64,000 nt of DNA from NCBI GenBank assembly GCA_902589185.1, contig CACIRZ010000003.1, positions 27,728 through 91,727 of the forward strand. Direction: 5' to 3'. The notes below the pieces were generated by a model. The model made no database searches. It was not told the origin of the DNA and worked only from the letters and a program-made list of their open reading frames with translations. Below, one piece after another: positions 61,801-64,000 of this stretch; within the stretch, counting starts at the first letter, position 1; every line of letters begins with the position of its first letter. Source of the DNA: an uncultured SAR116 cluster alpha proteobacterium (GTDB lineage: Bacteria; Pseudomonadota; Alphaproteobacteria; Puniceispirillales; Marisalimonadaceae). The position numbers were made by a program, and so were the translations under genes.

Positions 61801-64000
61801 TGATACAAGGCCGCTATACGTTACAGAAGTAGGATCAAGTGTTGCAACGGTGTTACCATCATAGATCTTATTGGAAGCAGTAATGCCCGAAACAGTTAAT
61901 GACTTTGCAGTTATATTGGCTGTAGTGGTTTGCCCTGCACTGATTGAGTAGTTAGCTGCTAAGCCACCATTGGTTCCATCCGCTAACGTGATTGAATTTA
62001 CAGTAACTGCTTTTCCTGTTCCTACGTTCTTATTGTTAAAAGAAGACGAAGTTGAGCTTGTTAAAGTTTCAGATCCTATTAACCCTGATAAAATTAGAGT
62101 TGTTGTGGCTGTTGTTCCGCCATCATAAGTCTTGTTTGAGGCAGAAGCTGTCGCTGTTAATGCCTTTGTAGATATATCTGCAGTTGTTGATGATTGGTCT
62201 GTTACACTGTAGTTGCCAGAGTCTGTGCCACTATAACTTGAAGTAATATTGACCGTCTTTCCTGTGCCAACGTTTGCATTGGCAAATACACCAGAGTAAC
62301 TGCCTGTAAATGTATCTCCAGATAATAAACCTGTATAAGTTACTGAAGTACTATCTAAAGTAGCGCTCGTACTACTATCATATGTTTTACTTGATGCTGT
62401 TATACCTGATACAGTTAAAGCCTTTGCTGTAATATTAGCTGTTGTTGATGACTGATCAGTTACGCTGTAGTTACTTACATCTGCACCGCTATAAGAAGAT
62501 GTAATCGTTACTGTCTTTCCTGTGCCAACGTTCTTATCAGAAAATGCTCCAGTGTAAGTTCCATTAAATGTATCACCGCTAACTAATCCGCTATAAACTG
62601 CTGATGTTCCATCCATTGAAGCGTTAGTTCCTCCATCATAGGTCTTATTCGATGCGGTTACACCAGACACTGTTAATGACTTAGTAGTAATGTTAGCCGT
62701 TGTGGTCTGGCCTGCACTGATTGAATAGTTGGCTGCTAATCCTCCATTTGTTCCATCTGCTAAAGTAATTGAGTTAACTGTAACAGTCTTTGATGTACCA
62801 ACATTCTTGTTATCAAAAGTTGAAGCAACAGTCTGCCCTAATGTCTCTGAGCCAATTAACCCTGAAAAAGTTAATGTTGTAGTTGCGGTTGTTCCTCCAT
62901 CATACGTCTTGTTCGATGCAGAAGCTGTCGCAGTTAATACTTTTGCCGTTATATTTGCTGTTGTTGTGGATTGGTCAGTAACTGAATAGTTTCCAGCATC
63001 TGCCCCACTGTAACTTGAAGTAATATTGATTGTCTTACCTGTGCCAACATTTGCATTGGCAAATACGCTAGTATAACTCCCTATAAATACATCTCCAGTT
63101 ATCAACCCACTATACGATACAGAAGAAGAAACTAAAGTGGCACTTGTGGTAGAATCATAAGTTTTATTTGAGGCAGTTAGGCCAGATACCGTTAAAGCTT
63201 TAGCTGTTATATTTGCTGTGGTTGTTTGTCCAGGACTTATAGAGTAATTTCCTGCTAAACCACCGTTTGTTCCGTCTGCTAGCGCAATTGAATTGACAGT
63301 AACAGTTTTCCCAGTGCCAACATTTTTATTATTAAAAGTTGACCCAACAGTTTGACCTAAAGTTTCAGAGCCAATTAATCCTGAAAAGGTTAAAGTTGTC
63401 GTTGCTGTTGTTAATCCGTCATAAACTTTGTTCGATGCAGATACCGTTGCAGTTAAAGGTTTTGCTGTTATATTTGCTGTTGTAGTCTGGCCTGTGCTTA
63501 TTGAGTAGTTAGCTGCTAATCCACCATTTGTTCCATTTGATAATGTAATAGAGTTAGCTGTTACAACTTTATTTGATCCAACATTCTTATTATCAAAAGT
63601 TGCTGTTATACTATGACTTACTGTTTCTGATCCAACAAATCCTGACACCGCAGAAGTTATTGTTGGGGTATTATTACCATCATATGCTTTATTAGATGCG
63701 GAAAAAGTTGAAAGTAGTAATACTTTTTTATTGATGTCAGCAGTTGTTGATGTCTGATCTGTTATATTGTAGTTACTTACATCAGCTCCAGCATAGCTAG
63801 AGGTAATAGTAACTGTCTTACCAGATCCTACATTTGCATTGGCAAATACCCCAGAGTAACTAGCTGCAAAATCATCTCCAGATACAAATCCGCTATAAAC
63901 TGCTGATGAACTATCCATTGTTGCGTTAACGCTGCCATCATACGTCTTATCTGAGGCGGCTACTCCAGATACAGTTAGGGACCTTACTGTAATATTAGCT
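55888..64000 (-). CDS. Giant YDG/MBG-repeat surface or secreted protein, 5' end outside window
   Basis: At least 2,704 codons are open from the right edge to TAG at 55888; the frame continues upstream of 63918 with repeat sequence and without a stop, so the N-terminus lies beyond the window. From the N-side: 28 modules of 86-88 residues (63981-56704), each with a K.YDG-like core (SNKTYDG), a GLVSGD or GLVGSE turn and a NYS stretch, matching the YDG/MBG domains of filamentous-haemagglutinin-like proteins; an Ig-like BIG_2 domain (about 56450-56703, STGEVTFVNVGTVTISA); a serine run (about 56350-56400); and an acidic then mixed C-terminal region of some 150 residues with no aromatic-ended beta-barrel strand. 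The modules are Thr/Ser/Asn/Gly-rich, with no Cys or Trp seen. An adhesin or stalk exported by a two-partner system is the best guess; the transporter is not in the window. Confidence 0.9.
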   Translation of the reverse strand, partial: ANITVRSLTVSGVAASDKTYDGSVNATMDSSSAVYSGFVSGDDFAASYSGVFANANVGSGKTVTITSSYAGADVSNYNITDQTSTTADINKKVLLLSTFSASNKAYDGNNTPTITSAVSGFVGSETVSHSITATFDNKNVGSNKVVTANSITLSNGTNGGLAANYSISTGQTTTANITAKPLTATVSASNKVYDGLTTATTTLTFSGLIGSETLGQTVGSTFNNKNVGTGKTVTVNSIALADGTNGGLAGNYSISPGQTTTANITAKALTVSGLTASNKTYDSTTSATLVSSSVSYSGLITGDVFIGSYTSVFANANVGTGKTINITSSYSGADAGNYSVTDQSTTTANITAKVLTATASASNKTYDGGTTATTTLTFSGLIGSETLGQTVASTFDNKNVGTSKTVTVNSITLADGTNGGLAANYSISAGQTTTANITTKSLTVSGVTASNKTYDGGTNASMDGTSAVYSGLVSGDTFNGTYTGAFSDKNVGTGKTVTITSSYSGADVSNYSVTDQSSTTANITAKALTVSGITASSKTYDSSTSATLDSTSVTYTGLLSGDTFTGSYSGVFANANVGTGKTVNITSSYSGTDSGNYSVTDQSSTTADISTKALTATASASNKTYDGGTTATTTLILSGLIGSETLTSSTSSSFNNKNVGTGKAVTVNSITLADGTNGGLAANYSISAGQTTTANITAKSLTVSGITASNKIYDGNTVATLDPTSVTYSGLVSGDSFAGSYSGLFSDKNIGTGKTVTISSSYSGSDVNNYTVTDQSSTPANITSRPLGVTGITVFGLTVNNKEYDGTVTAPLDTSSISYSGLVDGDDFTGSYSGVFANANVGTGKTVTITSSYSGADSSNYSVTDQSSTTGNIVPKVLTATASASNKTYDGGTTASTTLTFTGLVGTETLGQTVGSTFNNKNVATGKTVTVNSITLANGTNGGLAANYSISAGQTTTANITAKSLIVSGVTASNKTYDGSTNVTLDPSSVAYSGLVSGDTFNGTFIGAFSDKNVGTGKTVTITPSYSGADVSNYSVTNQSSTTANITAKALTVSGITASSKTYDGSVTATMDGTSAVYSGLVSGDTFTGSYSGVFANANVGSGKTVNITSSYSGADSGNYSVTDQSSTNADISTKALTATASASNKTYDGGTTASTTLTFTGLVGSETLGQTVGSTFDNKNVGSNKTVTVNSITLADGTNGGLAANYSISAGQTTTAHIAPKLLTVSGNTASNKIYDSNSSATVTVTLSGFVGSETLTYTNSSSFNNKNVGTGKTVTVDSITLADGNNGGLASNYSVAPGQTTTANITAKALTVSGITASSKTYDGSTSATLDTSSVLYSGLISGDTFNGSYTGAFSNANVGSGKTVTITSSYSGADVSNYSVTNQSSTTADISTKALTATTSVSNKTYDATNSATATLTLSGLVGSETLGSTNTSTFNNKNVGSNKTVTVNSITLADGSNGGLAANYSISAGQTTTANITAKSLTVSGITASNKAYDGNSVASLNVSSVAYSGLVSGDTFNGTYTGAFSDKNVGVGKTVTITPSYSGADVSNYSITNHADVTANITAKALTVSGITASSKIYDGSTSATLNTSSVLYSGLVSGDTFTGSYTGAFSNANVGTGKTVTITSSYSGADAGNYSVTDQSSTTADISTKTLTATASTSNKTYDGATTASTTLTFTGLVGSETLGQTVGSTFDNKNVGTGKTVTVNSITLADGTNGGLAANYSISAGQTTTANITAKSLTVSGITASNKTYDGSTNVTLDASSVAYSGLVSGDTFNGTYTGAFSDKNIGTGKTVTITSSYSGADVSNYSVTDQSSTTANITAKALTVSGITASSKTYDGSVTATMDGTSAVYSGLVSGDTFTGSYSGVFANANVGSGKTVTITSSYSGADVNNYSVTDQSTTTANITAKALTATASASNKTYNASNSANATLTLSGLVGSETLGSTNTSTFDNKNVGTGKTVTVNSITLADGTNGGLAANYSISAGQTTTANITAKSLTVSGITASNKAYDGNSVASLDASSVAYSGLVSGDTFNGIFIGSFSDKNVGTGKTVTITPSYSGADVSNYSITNHADVTANITARSLTVSGVKASNKTYDSTVTATMDSSSAVYSGFVNGDDFAASYSGVFANANAGTGKTVTITSSYSGADVSNYNITDQTSTTANISAKALTATASASNKVYDGSSAATSTLTLSGFVGSETVTSTNSSTFNNKNAGTGKTVTVNSITLADGSNGGLAANYSISTGQTTTANVTAKALTVSGITASNKVYDSTTNATTVLSFSGLIGSETINNTNSSTFDNKNIGTGKTVTVNSLTLVDGSNGGLASNYSISSGQTTTANVSARPLTVSNISVSNKSYDGTKAVTLDTSNVSYNGLVSGDDFSGSFSGVFANENIGTGRVVNITSNYSGDDIGNYSITNQNSHFANITIGNPTISGLSNQEKTFTSSSYTLTGTPSISGLPVVYSSNDNSIATVNSSTGEVTFVNVGTVTISANILSTLNYNSATSSYTLEINLNTTNINNITSNVVNSSASSSSSSSSSSTSLSSTLNTFLLKNFNLRTISIQNGGSINAKIVVIEDNSDANVEAIYNENTLGNKITKDFNDEEEKEKFDEPGEVIDEKTFILKISETNSYNYKLEYREKGLVIKPLNYNSKNFLEKSKQIVIDAAISRASQIVGFIKKEIKTIIIDFSKSFVAQTDL
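56704..63981 (-). repeat. Array of 28 YDG-type modules in a three-module register
   Basis: Modules read 5' to 3' on the gene: B2, then nine triads. A modules (87-88 residues) carry LTATASASNKTYDGG, SETLGQT and DGTNGGLAANYS; B1 modules (86) carry LTVSGITASNK and FSDKNVGTG; B2 modules (86) carry LTVSGITASSK and FANANVGTG or FSNANVGTG. Triads at 63723-62941, 60594-59812 and 57480-56704 have an A-type module (A') in the middle in place of B1; the six others are A-B1-B2. A normal triad is 259 codons or 777 bp. One B2 module (61372-61644) has a five-residue insertion near its start. The last module (56704-56955) lacks its final two residues. Confidence 0.9.

Noticed and set aside
62729..62989. Plus-strand frames inside the repeat gene (also 55900-56082)
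   Set aside because: Antisense to a long repeat frame; repeated open frames on the opposite strand are an effect of the biased codons.
56704..63981. Possible CRISPR or satellite DNA because of regular repeats
   Set aside because: Period of 258-264 bp is a multiple of three, the frame is open throughout, and variation is mostly silent or conservative; it is a coding repeat.

Overview
The window is AT-rich, gene-dense DNA with short spacers, many overlapping stop/start codons, good AGGAGG-type Shine-Dalgarno sites and a bacterial tRNA. The gene content (two tripartite tricarboxylate transporters, CaiB/BaiF CoA-transferases, formylglycine-type sulfatases, many Fe(II)/2-oxoglutarate dioxygenases, YbbA/YbbP/TesA, long HPF) fits a streamlined marine alphaproteobacterium of the AEGEAN-169, SAR116 or SAR11-like kind. 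That placement is inference from gene families and base composition; no rRNA is present to test it. No prophage, insertion sequence or CRISPR array was found.

Layout. 1-4.4 kb: a cytoplasmic sulfatase followed by tctB and a tctA that leaves the window, with a divergent LysR regulator. 4.4-11.3 kb: a co-directional run of two-subunit aconitase X, tctC, tctB, tctA and a DUF3604 metallohydrolase, opposed by an enolase-superfamily acid dehydratase; together these look like uptake and dehydration of hydroxy acids. 12.5-23.3 kb: ten genes on the minus strand with two CaiB/BaiF CoA-transferases, a sulfatase, a thiolase and six Fe(II)/2OG oxygenases (three TauD/TfdA, three PhyH, two of them a tandem duplicate). 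23.3-35.6 kb: mostly general functions: YbbA/YbbP exporter with TesA, a hydratase, DinB, MATE, an epimerase, an epoxide hydrolase, exported MsrA, HPF, a VOC protein, tRNA-Arg(TCT), and several unlisted small proteins.

35.7-49.6 kb: catabolic genes (DapA-like lyase, SDRs, class II aldolase/adducin protein, two more PhyH proteins, MFS carrier, alpha/beta hydrolase, CitE-like lyase, TauE/SafE exporter, flavin reductase, 3-hydroxyisobutyrate dehydrogenase-like enzyme). 49.6-55.8 kb: an SDR, a split AtuA pair with a ThDP enzyme, an FMN hydroxy-acid oxidase and a divergent RraA-like aldolase.

55.9-64 kb: the 3' part of a giant secreted-type repeat protein (more than 2,700 residues, 5' end outside the window). 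It has 28 modules of about 86-88 residues related to YDG/MBG domains. They are not randomly ordered: they follow a strict three-module register (A-B1-B2, 259 residues or 777 bp), and every fourth triad carries an A-type module in place of B1. This nested order is the most striking structure in the window.

Likely theme: a scavenger of sulfated, sulfonated and hydroxylated organic acids. Transporters bring acids in, sulfatases and oxygenases strip sulfate or oxidise, and CoA-transferases, thiolase and lyases feed the carbon into central metabolism. Substrates are not determined by the sequence.
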